NCBI RefSeq assembly: GCF_003330845.1
Contig: NZ_CP026121.1
Span: 6,119,501 to 6,183,500, forward strand
Direction: 5' to 3'
DNA: 64,000 bases
Source: Streptomyces sp. Go-475
Lineage (GTDB): Bacteria; Actinomycetota; Actinomycetes; Streptomycetales; Streptomycetaceae
Shown: one piece after another, positions 1 through 8,478 of the stretch
Layout: each line of letters starts with the position of its first letter
How positions within the stretch are numbered: position 1 is the first letter of the stretch
Translations under genes and position numbers: made by a program
The notes under the pieces: generated by a model
The model's input: only the letters and a program-made list of their open reading frames with translations
What the model was told of the DNA's origin: nothing
Database searches by the model: none

Positions 1-587
1 GCCGACGGCCAGGGCGCGACGCACACCACGGTGTGCGGGCCGTCGGCGCGCGGGCCGAGGGCCGTGCGGAGCTCGGCGATGGCCATGTCGCTCTGCCAGC
101 CGCGCTCGGCGGTGAGCACCGCCCGCAGCTCGCGGCTGAGGTCGGCGCCGTGCTGGGCCTCGTCCGCGAGCAGGGCGCCGATCCGGGCCGTGACCCGCAT
201 CGCGGCGGACAGCTGCCGCTCGCTCGGGCCGGGATCGTCGTCGAGCAGCCAGACGTAGCCGTGGACCACGCCCCGGTGGCGGACGGGGAGGCAGATCCGG
301 CCCCGGTAGACCCCGGCCTCCGGGGTCGGCGGGATACGGACCGGGCCCGTCGCCCGCGTGATGCCGAAGCCCTCGAACCAGGCCCGCACGGCCGCCGTCG
401 AGCGGCGGGTGAGGATCGAGCGGGTGCGCACCGGGTCCAGGGCCGACGGATCGAGGTCGCCCTCGCTGTCGTACGCGCCGAAGGCGATCAGCTCGAAGTC
501 CCGGTTCTCCAGCGTCGCGGGCGCGCCGAGCAGCTCCGAGATCTCGTCGACCAGCTCCTCGTAGTCGCCCCTGTGTTCCGACGTCAT
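1..587 (-). CDS. PucR/CdaR-type transcriptional regulator, 3' end outside window
   Basis: Read on the minus strand from the ATG at 587-585, the protein opens [20 protein letters not shown] and continues without a stop to the window edge, so only about 195 N-terminal residues are present and the C-terminal PucR helix-turn-helix is not visible. The visible part looks like the N-terminal sensory region of PucR/CdaR-family regulators. It is divergent from the proline dehydrogenase/pruA pair, with 190 bp between starts. In Streptomyces a PucR-type gene in this position is thought to activate the proline catabolic genes; that role is inferred here from position. The start is supported by orientation and by lack of a better upstream codon. 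Confidence 0.8.
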   Translation of the reverse strand, partial: MTSEHRGDYEELVDEISELLGAPATLENRDFELIAFGAYDSEGDLDPSALDPVRTRSILTRRSTAAVRAWFEGFGITRATGPVRIPPTPEAGVYRGRICLPVRHRGVVHGYVWLLDDDPGPSERQLSAAMRVTARIGALLADEAQHGADLSRELRAVLTAERGWQSDMAIAELRTALGPRADGPHTVVCVAPWPS

Positions 588-654
588 CCGGGCATTGTCC
601 CGCACTCCAGGGAGCCTTTCATACATCTGTCTGAGATCTGCGGCACGGATGCGT

Positions 655-664
655 GACAGCTGTC
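655..664. promoter_or_regulatory. Palindrome in the PucR / proline dehydrogenase intergenic region
   Basis: GACAGCTGTC is a perfect 10-bp palindrome lying between the divergent PucR-type gene and the proline dehydrogenase gene. Around it a longer split inverted repeat (CGGCACGGA at 641-649 and TCCGTGCCG at 708-716) brackets the same region. A regulator site is plausible but only inferred from position and symmetry. Confidence 0.3.
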
Positions 665-777
665 GATGGCCGACGATCGGAGGGATCCTTAGGTTTCACG
701 GTGGTTCTCCGTGCCGTACCCGACGCGTCGTCCGCGCGGGGTCCGGCCTCACGTTGCTTGTGCTCTGGAGGTGCCCC

Positions 778-1704
778 GTGCTGGGTCCCGTGATTCTCGC
801 CGCGTCACGCAGCGACCGGATGCGACGCCTGATCTCGGCCGCCCCGGTGACCAAGCAGGTCGTCGACCGCTTCATCCCGGGCGAGGACGTCGACGACATC
901 GTCCCGGTCGTCCGGGACCTCGCCGACCGGGGCCTGGAGCTGACGATGGACGTCGTCGGCGAGGACATCACCCACCCCGCGCAGGCCGCCGCCGCCCGCG
1001 ACGCCTACCTGGAGCTGGTCGACCGCCTCAAGCCGCTGGAGCTCGGCACCCGCGCCGAGATGTCGGTGAAGCTGTCGATGTTCGGGCAGGCGCTGGAGGA
1101 CGGCCACGAGCTGGCCCTGAAGAACGTCCGCCCGGTCGTCGAGGCCGCGGCCGAGATCGGCACCACGGTCACCCTGGACGCGGAGGACCACACGACGCTG
1201 GACTCGATGTTCGCCATCCACGAGGAGCTGCGGAAGGACTTCCCGCAGACCGGCTGCGTCATCCAGGCGTACCTCTTCCGTACCGAGGCCGACGCCCGCC
1301 GCCTGTCCGCGAGCGGCAGCCGGGTCCGCCTGGTCAAGGGCGCGTACAAGGAGCCCGCCTCGGTCGCGTACCAGGACAAGCACGAGATCGATCGGGCATA
1401 CGTTCGTATCCTCCGGGCGTTGATGGAGGGGGAGGGGTACCCGATGATCGGGTCCCACGACCCGCGCCTGATCGCCATCGCCCAGGAGCTCGCCCACCGC
1501 GCCGGACGAAAGCCCGGCGACTACGAGTTCCAGATGCTCTACGGCATCCGCGCCGAGGAGCACCTGCGGCTGGCCGCCGAGGGCCACCGGATGCGCGTGT
1601 ACACCGCGTACGGCACCGACTGGTACGGCTACTTCATGCGCCGACTCGCGGAGAAGCCGGCGAACCTGCGCTTCTTCGCCCGCAGCATGATCACCAAGGG
1701 CTGA
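778..1704 (+). CDS. Proline dehydrogenase (monofunctional)
   Basis: This 308-residue protein is a single-domain FAD proline dehydrogenase that oxidises proline to 1-pyrroline-5-carboxylate. The GTG at 778 is chosen because GGAGG sits 6 nt upstream (767-771) and the length then fits the monofunctional family; the frame is open further upstream to 595, but that part lacks family sequence. Recognisable family segments are RLVKGAYKEP in the middle of the barrel and the C-terminal YGTDWYGYFMRRLAEKPAN, which carries the paired arginines expected to hold the substrate carboxylate. It lies 53 bp ahead of pruA on the same strand, so the two consecutive steps of proline-to-glutamate conversion are probably co-transcribed. 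Confidence 0.95.
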   Translation: MLGPVILAASRSDRMRRLISAAPVTKQVVDRFIPGEDVDDIVPVVRDLADRGLELTMDVVGEDITHPAQAAAARDAYLELVDRLKPLELGTRAEMSVKLSMFGQALEDGHELALKNVRPVVEAAAEIGTTVTLDAEDHTTLDSMFAIHEELRKDFPQTGCVIQAYLFRTEADARRLSASGSRVRLVKGAYKEPASVAYQDKHEIDRAYVRILRALMEGEGYPMIGSHDPRLIAIAQELAHRAGRKPGDYEFQMLYGIRAEEHLRLAAEGHRMRVYTAYGTDWYGYFMRRLAEKPANLRFFARSMITKG

Positions 1705-1757
1705 CAGCCCTCCAGGGCTGAGACCGACACACCGCTCAGTAAGGAGTTACGGAAAAC

Positions 1758-3389
1758 ATGGACGCTGTGACCCAGGTCCCCACCCCCGTCAACGAGCCGG
1801 TGCACGGCTACGCCCCCGGCTCGCCCGAGCGGGCCCGGCTGGAGGCCAAGCTGAAGGAGCTGGCCGACAACCCGATCGACCTGCCCTGCACCATCGGCGG
1901 CGAGCAGCGGATGGGCGGCGGCGAGGCCTTCCAGGTCGTCCAGCCGCACAACCACAAGGCCGTGCTCGGCACGTACCGCAACGCCACGCAGCAGGACGCC
2001 CAGGACGCCATCGACGCGGCCCTCGCCGCCGCCCCGGCCTGGCGCGCGATGTCCTTCGACGACCGCGCGGCGATCATCCTGCGCGCCGCCGAGCTGCTGT
2101 CCGGCCCCTGGCGCGAGACGCTCGCCGCCTCCACCATGCTCGGCCAGTCCAAGACCGCCCAGCAGGCCGAGATCGACACGCCCTGCGAGCTGATCGACTT
2201 CTGGCGGTTCAACGTCTCCTACGCCCGCAAGCTGCTCGCCGAGCAGCCCCCGGCGAACGCCCCGGGCGTGTGGAACCGGCTGGACCACCGCCCGCTGGAG
2301 GGCTTCGTCTACGCGATCACGCCCTTCAACTTCACGGCGATCGCGGGCAACCTGCCGACGGCCCCGGCCCTGATGGGCAACGTCGTCGTCTGGAAGCCGT
2401 CGCCGACGCAGACCCACGCCGCCGTTCTGCTGATGCGGCTGCTGGAGGAGGCCGGCCTGCCCAAGGGCGTCATCAACCTCGTCACCGGCGACGGCATCGA
2501 GGTCTCCAAGGTCGCCCTGGAGCACCGGGACCTCGCCGGCATCCACTTCACCGGCTCGACCAAGACCTTCCAGTACCTGTGGAAGACGGTCGGCAACAAC
2601 ATCGAGAAGTACCGCACCTACCCGCGCCTGGTCGGCGAGACCGGCGGCAAGGACTTCCTCGTCGCCCACCCCTCGGCCGACCCGGCGATCCTGAAGACCG
2701 CCCTGACCCGGGGCGCCTTCGAGTACCAGGGCCAGAAGTGCAGCGCCACCTCCCGGGCCTACATCCCCGCCTCGATCTGGAACTCCGGCTTCAAGGAGGA
2801 GTTCGCCGCCGAGGTCGACGGCATCAAGATGGGTGACGTCACGGACCTGTCGAACTTCATCGGCGCCGTCATCGACGAGCGGGCCTTCGCCAAGAACAAG
2901 GCCGCCATCGACCGCGCCAAGGAGGACCCCTCCTGCACGATCGTCGCGGGCGGCACCTACGACGACTCCGAGGGGTACTTCGTCCGCCCGACCGTCATCG
3001 AGTGCACCGACCCCGGCAACGAGGTCTTCCGCACCGAGTACTTCGGCCCGATCGTCGCCGTGCACGTCTACGAGGACGACCAGTACGACGCGATGCTGAC
3101 CCAGATGGAGTCCGTCTCCGACTACGCCCTGACCGGCTCGGTCATCGCCAACGACCGCGCCGCGGCGGCGTACACGGCGGACAAGCTGCGCTACGCGGCC
3201 GGCAACTTCTACATCAACGACAAGTCGACCGGCGCCGTCGTCGGCCAGCAGCCCTTCGGCGGCGGCCGGGCCTCCGGCACCAACGACAAGGCCGGCGCCC
3301 CGCAGAACCTGATGCGCTGGACCCTGACCCGCGCCATCAAGGAGACGCTGGTCCCGCCGACCGACTACACGTACCCGCACATGGGCTGA
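1758..3389 (+). CDS. pruA: L-glutamate gamma-semialdehyde (1-pyrroline-5-carboxylate) dehydrogenase
   Basis: This 543-residue NAD-dependent aldehyde dehydrogenase oxidises glutamate semialdehyde/P5C to glutamate, the second step of proline catabolism. The ATG at 1758 follows AAGGAG at 1741-1746. The general-base glutamate is in LVGETGGKDF and the catalytic cysteine in YQGQKCSATSR; the C-terminal QQPFGGGRASGTNDKAG is typical of P5C dehydrogenases. Length is normal for the stand-alone enzyme. It follows proline dehydrogenase closely and ends at a strong hairpin shared with the convergent oxidoreductase gene. Confidence 0.97.
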   Translation: MDAVTQVPTPVNEPVHGYAPGSPERARLEAKLKELADNPIDLPCTIGGEQRMGGGEAFQVVQPHNHKAVLGTYRNATQQDAQDAIDAALAAAPAWRAMSFDDRAAIILRAAELLSGPWRETLAASTMLGQSKTAQQAEIDTPCELIDFWRFNVSYARKLLAEQPPANAPGVWNRLDHRPLEGFVYAITPFNFTAIAGNLPTAPALMGNVVVWKPSPTQTHAAVLLMRLLEEAGLPKGVINLVTGDGIEVSKVALEHRDLAGIHFTGSTKTFQYLWKTVGNNIEKYRTYPRLVGETGGKDFLVAHPSADPAILKTALTRGAFEYQGQKCSATSRAYIPASIWNSGFKEEFAAEVDGIKMGDVTDLSNFIGAVIDERAFAKNKAAIDRAKEDPSCTIVAGGTYDDSEGYFVRPTVIECTDPGNEVFRTEYFGPIVAVHVYEDDQYDAMLTQMESVSDYALTGSVIANDRAAAAYTADKLRYAAGNFYINDKSTGAVVGQQPFGGGRASGTNDKAGAPQNLMRWTLTRAIKETLVPPTDYTYPHMG

Positions 3390-3402
3390 GCCCTTGGGCG
3401 CA

Positions 3403-3436
3403 CCGACGGGCCGGGTCCCGTGACCCGGCCCGTCGG
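3403..3436. terminator. Bidirectional hairpin terminator between pruA and the oxidoreductase
   Basis: A perfect 15-bp stem, CCGACGGGCCGGGTC pairing with its complement at 3422-3436, closes a 4-nt loop. It lies between the convergent stop codons at 3389 and 3448. There is no T-run, as is common for Streptomyces terminators. Confidence 0.8.
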
Positions 3437-3447
3437 CGTACCCGGGC

Positions 3448-4395
3448 TCAGGGGTGCGGCACCAGCACGATCCCGCCCCGGGCGTGGCCTTCCTCGCCCA
3501 GTTCGTGGGCCTTGGCGGCCTCCGCCAGCGGCAGGGTCGTCGTCACGTGGACGCGGACGCGGCGGTCGGCCAGGAGCGGGGTGGTCCTCTCCAACAGGTC
3601 GCCCGACGGGCCGGTGCGGACGAGGGCGAAGCGCAGGCCCCGGGCCTCCGCGTCCTCGGGGGCGAGGCCCAGGTCCTCGGGGACGGCGCAGAGCAGGATG
3701 CCGTCCGGGCGCAGGGTGTCGAGGGTGGGCAGGGCCTGGTCGCCGCCGACCAGGTCGAGGGCGGCGTCGATGTCGTGGACGGACTCCGTGACGTCGCCGG
3801 CCGTGTCGTCGACGAGTTCGTCGGCTCCCAGGTCCCGCAGGAAGTCGTGGTCCTCGGCGCGTGCCACGCCCACGACGTGGGCGCCCTCCGCCTTGGCCAG
3901 CTGCACCGCCACGTGCCCGGCCCCGCCGGCCGCCGCGCGGACCAGCACGCGGCTGCCCGGCCCGACCCGGGCGATGTCGATCAGCGCGTGCCAGGCGGTG
4001 AGCGCGGCCGTCGGGGCGGCGGCCGCGTGGGCGTGGTCGAGACCGGCGGGTTTCGCCGCGAAGTGGCCGGCCGGCGCGGTCACGTGCGTGGCGTGGCCGC
4101 CGCCGTCGATCCGGCCGAACACCTCGTCCCCGGGCCGGAAGCGGGTGACCCCGGCCCCCACCTCCTCGATCTCCCCCGACACGTCCTGCCCGAGCGTGAA
4201 CGGCGGCTCCCCGAACAGCGGGGCGGCCCCGGAACGGGCCAGCCGGTCCGCCGGGTTGACCCCGGCCGCGTGCACCCGGAGCAGCACCTCGCCGGGGCCG
4301 GGCTCGGGCCGTGGCCGCTCCTCGATCTCCAGGACGTCCGGGCCGCCGAAGCGGTGCTGGGTGATCACCTGTGCGCGCGGCTCTGCCGTCGTCAT
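3448..4395 (-). CDS. NADP-dependent alcohol dehydrogenase / quinone-oxidoreductase family protein
   Basis: The 315-residue product is a zinc-independent medium-chain dehydrogenase/reductase of the quinone oxidoreductase type. The GroES-like N-terminal half includes HAAGVNPADRLARSG and FTLGQDVSGEIEEVG. The nucleotide-binding motif is AAAGGAGHVAVQLAKAEGA near residue 155. No structural zinc cysteine cluster is seen. The ATG at 4395 (MTTAEPRAQV) has AGGGAG about 6 nt upstream; the frame continues upstream but across the neighbouring gene. It is divergent from the acetyltransferase gene with 84 bp between starts. Substrate unknown; reduction of quinones or enones by NADPH is the family expectation. 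Confidence 0.85.
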   Translation of the reverse strand: MTTAEPRAQVITQHRFGGPDVLEIEERPRPEPGPGEVLLRVHAAGVNPADRLARSGAAPLFGEPPFTLGQDVSGEIEEVGAGVTRFRPGDEVFGRIDGGGHATHVTAPAGHFAAKPAGLDHAHAAAAPTAALTAWHALIDIARVGPGSRVLVRAAAGGAGHVAVQLAKAEGAHVVGVARAEDHDFLRDLGADELVDDTAGDVTESVHDIDAALDLVGGDQALPTLDTLRPDGILLCAVPEDLGLAPEDAEARGLRFALVRTGPSGDLLERTTPLLADRRVRVHVTTTLPLAEAAKAHELGEEGHARGGIVLVPHP

Positions 4396-4444
4396 CGGGT
4401 CTCCCTTCCGGAGCCGGACCCTTCCATCGTGCTCGTATATCCGG

Positions 4445-4479
4445 TCGAGAGCCACCCGGCCCGTTCGCATACTGGGCCG
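4445..4479 (+). promoter_or_regulatory. Predicted leaderless promoter of the AAC(2')-like gene
   Basis: A TCGAGA -35-like element (4445-4450) and CATACT -10 element (4468-4473) are separated by 17 bp, and the -10 box ends 6 nt before the ATG at 4480. No ribosome-binding site is present. This geometry predicts transcription starting at the ATG. Confidence 0.5.
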
Positions 4480-5022
4480 ATGACCATCCGCCTGCGCACC
4501 GTCCACACCGCCGACCTCGCCCCCGCCGAACTCGGCGCCGTACGGGCCCTGCTGGACGCCGCCTTCGACGGCGACTTCGGCGACGACGACTGGGACCACG
4601 GCCTCGGCGGCCTGCACGCCCTCGCCTACGACGCCGCCGGGCTCGCCGCCCACGGGGCCGTCGTGATGCGCCGGGTGCGGCACCGCGGCCGGTGGCTGCG
4701 CACCGGGTACGTCGAGAACGTCGCCGTGCGCGCCGACGCCCGCCGCACCGGCCTCGGCGGGCGGGTCATGGCCGAGCTGGAACGCGTCGTCGACCGCGCC
4801 TACGACCTCGGCGCGCTCTCCGCCAGCGACGACGGCGCCCGCCTCTACACCGCCCGCGGCTGGCGGCCGTGGCCGGGCGAGGTGCACGCCCTCAGGCCGG
4901 ACGACGGCATCGTGCGCCTGCCGGAGGAGGAGGGCAGCACCTACGTCCGCGCCGCCCTCGCCGGCCCCCTCGACCCCGCGCGCGAACTGCTCTTCGACTG
5001 GCGGGACGGTGATGTGCTCTAG
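4480..5022 (+). CDS. GNAT acetyltransferase resembling aminoglycoside 2'-N-acetyltransferase AAC(2')-I
   Basis: This 180-residue protein resembles, end to end, the mycobacterial AAC(2')-I enzymes as I remember them. Shared landmarks are the N-terminal VHTADL, the DFGDDDWDHGLGGLHAL segment, GYVENVAVRADARRTGLG (acetyl-CoA pyrophosphate loop, near residues 76-93), the DLGALSASDDGARLYTARGW block, and the C-terminal LLFDWRDGDVL. AAC(2')-I enzymes acetylate the 2'-amino group of aminoglycosides such as gentamicin; the physiological substrate of chromosomal copies is uncertain. The ATG at 4480 has no ribosome-binding site but has a -10 box 6 nt upstream, suggesting a leaderless message. Antibiotic resistance is inferred from similarity only. 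Confidence 0.85.
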   Translation: MTIRLRTVHTADLAPAELGAVRALLDAAFDGDFGDDDWDHGLGGLHALAYDAAGLAAHGAVVMRRVRHRGRWLRTGYVENVAVRADARRTGLGGRVMAELERVVDRAYDLGALSASDDGARLYTARGWRPWPGEVHALRPDDGIVRLPEEEGSTYVRAALAGPLDPARELLFDWRDGDVL

Positions 5023-5076
5023 GAATCACCGCAGGTCAGCGGGGTGTGACCCACTCCACCGTCTCAGATAGTAGGA

Positions 5077-5128
5077 AGTCCGAGTAATTGTGGAGACAGA
5101 CGCTCCGGACTCCCTTAGCTTTGTAGGA
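5077..5128 (+). other. Possible structured leader upstream of the 43-aa gene
   Basis: AGTCCGAG (5077-5084) can pair with CTCCGGACT (5103-5111), and the same CGGACTCC can alternatively pair with GGAGCCG about 18 nt further on, giving two mutually exclusive hairpins 145-195 bp ahead of the small gene at 5273. This could be a structured 5' leader or an intergenic small RNA. It is judged by eye only. Confidence 0.2.
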
Positions 5129-5272
5129 GCCGAACGTCTCGCTCGACCAAGCGAATGGCGGTCGTGAGCCGGGCCCCGTGCAGGCCACCCCTGCGGCACC
5201 GCTCCCCGCCCCATCCGGCGTCTCGTAACCCCTTTTCCGCACTCCGTGCTGTATCGAAGGAGTCGATTTCCC

Positions 5273-5404
5273 ATGGCCGAGACGACCGTCCGCCGCCGAG
5301 TCCGTCACGTCTCCCGTACGAGCGAGTCCGACCGCAAGAACGCCGCCGCCGCGCTCCAGCGCGCCCTCGACCGCAGGGACAACGGCGGGTCCACCGGCCA
5401 CTGA
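5273..5404 (+). CDS. Small basic hypothetical protein (43 aa)
   Basis: The ATG at 5273 has GAAGGAG at 5256-5262, an ideal ribosome-binding site, and the frame closes at TGA 5402-5404. The product begins MAETTVRRRVRHVSRTSESD and ends DNGGSTGH; it is basic, has one predicted amphipathic helix (AAAALQRALDRRD) and no membrane segment or signal peptide. I do not recognise a family. It stands alone between the acetyltransferase and the convergent phosphatase gene. The strong ribosome-binding site argues that it is translated. Confidence 0.65.
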   Translation: MAETTVRRRVRHVSRTSESDRKNAAAALQRALDRRDNGGSTGH

Positions 5405-5475
5405 GCCGCACCAGGACTGCATCAGGACCGCACCAGGACCGGGAGCCGCACCCGATCGAGGCGCGGTGCGGGGCC

Positions 5476-7047
5476 TCACGCCCCGCGCCGCACCTCGAAA
5501 TGGTCGATCCGCTCACCGCTCGACGCCAGCGCCGACACCTCCAGCCGCGGCGCGGCGCCGCTCACCGCCTCCACCGAGAGGAACGAGAAACCGCGGTAGC
5601 GCACCCGCGACCACTCGACCGACTCCGCCCTGGTGTCCCGGGACTTGGTCCACCGGAACGTGGCGACCGACTCCCGGTCGGCGGTGTTCCCCTCGTAGCT
5701 CTCCTTCACGCCGTCCGGGAAGCCGTACAGCTCCTTGCCGCCGCCGCCCGCGGTGACGTAGACGATCCCGTCCCGCCGCGGGTCCGTGGTCCCGCCGACC
5801 GGTACCGGCCTGCCCACCTCGCCGTTGCGGATGGCGTCGGTCCGCTCGTAGACGTGGTTGTGCCCGTTGATCACCAGGTCCACCTGGTGCCGGGCGAACA
5901 GCGGCAGCCACTCGGCGCGCACCCCGCCGTCGGAGGCGTGCGTCGACGTCGAGTACGCGCAGTGGTGGAAGAAGACGACGATGAAGTCGACGTCCTTCGA
6001 GGACCTCAGCTCTTCGAGCTTCCTGTCCAGCCACTTCGTCTGACGGCCCTCCGTGTAGCCGTAGTTGGCGGGGATCTCGTACGACACGTCGTTCGCGTCC
6101 AGCGCGACCACGCCGACGTTGCCGTACGTGAAGGCGTACACGCCCGGTGCCGTGCGCGCGTCGAAGCCGCTGTCCGGCAGGGAGAAGCGGGCGAGTTGAC
6201 CGCCGTAGCCGTCCGGCGAGTACCAGGCCTCCATGTCGTGGTTGCCGGTCGTCACCATCCACGGCACCGACCGGGCCACCGGCTCGGTCTGCTTGAGGAA
6301 CCGGTCCCACTGGCTCGCGTCGAAGACGTCCGACTCCTTGCCCTTGCCGGTCGGGTCGGCGTAGCAGATGTCCCCCGCGTGGAGATGGAAGGCGGGTTTC
6401 CGGCGCAGCAGCGCACGGTCGTTGAGGGCCGCCTCCTCGCCCACGCCCTGGTCGCCGAACGCGGTGAACACGAACCGCTCGGGCGGACGCGCGGGTGCCG
6501 TGCGGAAGGACGTGATGGTCGACCGGTGTTCCGGGGAGGCCGGGTCGAAGCCCTCGTGGCCGACGCCGTAGTAGTACGTCGTGCCGGGGCGCAGGCCGTC
6601 CAGCGCCGCGTGCAGGTAGTACTGGTCGACCGCCGCCCGCACGCCCTTCAGCTCCGGGGTGTGCAGGTCGCGCAGCTCCGCCTCGATCCTGCGGCCGAGG
6701 TCGTCGGGGCGCAGGCCGACCCGGACGTAGGGCTTGCGCACCGCGAGCGGAACCTGCCAGGAGATCCGCAGCTGCGTCTTCGGGTCGGCTCCGAAGGCGA
6801 GATGACGGCCGAACGGCGTGATGAAGGAGCCGGGGGCCTTCGACGTGCTCGGCGACGGGCTCCGGGTCGTCGTGGCGCCGCCCTGCCCCGAGCCCGAGCC
6901 GCAGCCGGTCAGCAGGCCGCTCGCCACCGCGCCCGCGGTCACCAGCGTGCGCCGCCGCGACAGCCGGGTGCGCAGGTACTCGTGCTGCTCGGCCATGCTC
7001 ATCCGGCGGGCGAGCTCGGGCGGGATGCCGAAGTGGGGGATCTCCAT
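5476..7047 (-). CDS. Tat-exported purple-acid-phosphatase-like metallophosphoesterase (probable lipoprotein)
   Basis: The 523-residue product has a cytoplasmic lead (MEIPHFGIPPELARRMSMAE), then a twin-arginine motif SRRRTLV near residue 44 and a lipobox-like LLTGC at the end of the hydrophobic stretch, so it is probably a Tat-dependent lipoprotein. After a Ser/Thr linker comes a fibronectin-like purple acid phosphatase N-terminal domain, then the dimetal phosphoesterase core: FGDQGVG, HAGDICYAD, TTGNHDME, FFHHCAYS and INGHNHVYER supply the expected Asp, Tyr, Asn and His ligands. It should hydrolyse phosphate esters outside the membrane. The ATG at 7047 is chosen over upstream in-frame codons because family sequence begins there. 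Confidence 0.88.
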   Translation of the reverse strand: MEIPHFGIPPELARRMSMAEQHEYLRTRLSRRRTLVTAGAVASGLLTGCGSGSGQGGATTTRSPSPSTSKAPGSFITPFGRHLAFGADPKTQLRISWQVPLAVRKPYVRVGLRPDDLGRRIEAELRDLHTPELKGVRAAVDQYYLHAALDGLRPGTTYYYGVGHEGFDPASPEHRSTITSFRTAPARPPERFVFTAFGDQGVGEEAALNDRALLRRKPAFHLHAGDICYADPTGKGKESDVFDASQWDRFLKQTEPVARSVPWMVTTGNHDMEAWYSPDGYGGQLARFSLPDSGFDARTAPGVYAFTYGNVGVVALDANDVSYEIPANYGYTEGRQTKWLDRKLEELRSSKDVDFIVVFFHHCAYSTSTHASDGGVRAEWLPLFARHQVDLVINGHNHVYERTDAIRNGEVGRPVPVGGTTDPRRDGIVYVTAGGGGKELYGFPDGVKESYEGNTADRESVATFRWTKSRDTRAESVEWSRVRYRGFSFLSVEAVSGAAPRLEVSALASSGERIDHFEVRRGA

Positions 7048-7155
7048 GTCCAGTGAACTTCCCAGCGGAGGCCAACAACCGCACCACGTACGGGTGAACG
7101 GCGGTCGACGGCCGCGTGCGCTCACCCGGGCGGGTGTCCGCATCACGGACACCCC

Positions 7156-7184
7156 GTGTCATCCCATGGGACGAGGAGTAGGGT
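7156..7184 (+). promoter_or_regulatory. Predicted leaderless promoter of leuB
   Basis: TAGGGT (7179-7184) ends 6 nt before the leuB ATG at 7191, and GTGTCA (7156-7161) lies 17 bp upstream of it. A GAGGAG at 7173-7178 is too far upstream (12 nt) to be ideal and would be outside a leaderless transcript. Confidence 0.5.
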
Positions 7185-7190
7185 GCCCGC

Positions 7191-8234
7191 ATGTCTCGCA
7201 GCATCAATCTCGCAGTGATCCCGGGTGACGGCATCGGCCAGGAGGTCGTGGCCGAAGGTCTCAAGGTCCTCTCCGCCGTCCTTCCGCAGGATGTGAAGCT
7301 GGAGACCAAGGAGTACGACTTCGGCGCCCGGCGCTACCACGCCACCGGGGAGACCCTCACCGACGCCGACCTCGACGCCCTGAAGCAGCACGACGCCATC
7401 CTGCTCGGCGCGATCGGCGACCCCTCCGTGCCGTCCGGCGTCCTGGAGCGCGGCTTCCTGCTCAAGCTCCGCTTCGCCTTCGACCACCACGTCAACCTGC
7501 GCCCGTCGAAGCTCCTGCCGGGCGTGGACACGCCCCTCAAGGGCGCGCCGGCCATCGACTTCGTCGTGGTCCGCGAGGGCACCGAGGGCCCGTACACCGG
7601 CAACGGCGGCACGATCCGCAAGGGCACCGAGCACGAGGTCGCCACCGAGGTCTCCGTGAACACGGCCTTCGGTGTCGAGCGCGTGGTCCGGGACGCCTTC
7701 GCCCGGGCCCAGGCCCGCCCGCGCAAGAAGCTGGCGCTGATCCACAAGAACAACGTGCTGACCTTCGCGGGTCACCTGTGGACGAACATCTTCAACAAGG
7801 TGGCCGAGGAGTTCCCCGAGGTCACCACCGAGTACATGCACGTCGACGCGGCGACCATCTACCTGGTCACCCAGCCCGAGCGCTTCGACGTCATCGTCAC
7901 CGACAACCTCTTCGGCGACATCGTCACCGACCTCGCCGCGGCCGTCTCCGGCGGCATCGGCGTGGCGGCCTCCGGCAACATCAACCCGTCCGGAGAGTTC
8001 CCGTCCATGTTCGAGCCCGTGCACGGCTCGGCCCCGGACATCGCCGGCCAGGGCAAGGCCGACCCGACCGCCACCGTGCTGTCCGTCGCCCTGCTCCTGC
8101 GCCACCTCGGCTACGAGGCCGAGGCCGCCCGCATCGACGAGGCGGTCGCCGCCGACCTGTCGGAGCGCACCGGCAAGCCCGCCCGCTCCACCTCGGAGAT
8201 CGGCGACGCGCTCGCCGTACGCGTAGCCGGCTGA
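7191..8234 (+). CDS. leuB: 3-isopropylmalate dehydrogenase
   Basis: This 347-residue isocitrate/isopropylmalate dehydrogenase-family enzyme oxidatively decarboxylates 3-isopropylmalate in leucine synthesis and 3-methylmalate in the citramalate route to isoleucine. Landmarks are [13 protein letters not shown] at the N-terminus, [14 protein letters not shown] around residue 125, the [15 protein letters not shown] metal-binding segment and [12 protein letters not shown] for NAD binding. It precedes ilvE by 240 bp on the same strand; leuC and leuD are about 48 kb away in the same window. The ATG at 7191 is directly preceded by a -10-like TAGGGT. Confidence 0.96.
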   Translation: MSRSINLAVIPGDGIGQEVVAEGLKVLSAVLPQDVKLETKEYDFGARRYHATGETLTDADLDALKQHDAILLGAIGDPSVPSGVLERGFLLKLRFAFDHHVNLRPSKLLPGVDTPLKGAPAIDFVVVREGTEGPYTGNGGTIRKGTEHEVATEVSVNTAFGVERVVRDAFARAQARPRKKLALIHKNNVLTFAGHLWTNIFNKVAEEFPEVTTEYMHVDAATIYLVTQPERFDVIVTDNLFGDIVTDLAAAVSGGIGVAASGNINPSGEFPSMFEPVHGSAPDIAGQGKADPTATVLSVALLLRHLGYEAEAARIDEAVAADLSERTGKPARSTSEIGDALAVRVAG

Positions 8235-8391
8235 CCCGCCGCGCTCCACCAAGCCGCCGGGTCGCATCCGCACCGGGCGGCTTCCGCATGTTCCCGCCGG
8301 GTGCCACCATCGACCACCGGGCCGCATTCACCCCGTTCCTTCCGCCGCCGCCCCCGGGCGATAATCGAACGCGAGGCCGCGGAACGAGGGA

Positions 8392-8478
8392 ATGCTCGGA
8401 CGTCCTAGCACTGGTCACCATCAGCGCAGTACCGAGCGCGGCCCGTCACTACAACCGGTGAAGGACATCAACCCATGA
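8392..8478 (+). CDS. Candidate upstream ORF (28 aa) overlapping the ilvE start
   Basis: An ATG at 8392, preceded by GGAACGAGGGA, opens a 28-codon frame that ends at a TGA (8476-8478) overlapping the ilvE ATG (8475-8477) as ATGA. The peptide starts [14 protein letters not shown] and has no run of branched-chain codons. Its only support is the overlap geometry, which would allow translational coupling to ilvE. It may be chance. Confidence 0.3.
   Translation: MLGRPSTGHHQRSTERGPSLQPVKDINP

Noticed and set aside
1629..3380. A 583-codon open frame antisense to pruA, and many similar long frames opposite other genes
   Set aside because: High GC makes antisense frames of real genes long; they have Arg/Gly/Val-rich composition, no family motifs and no ribosome-binding sites.
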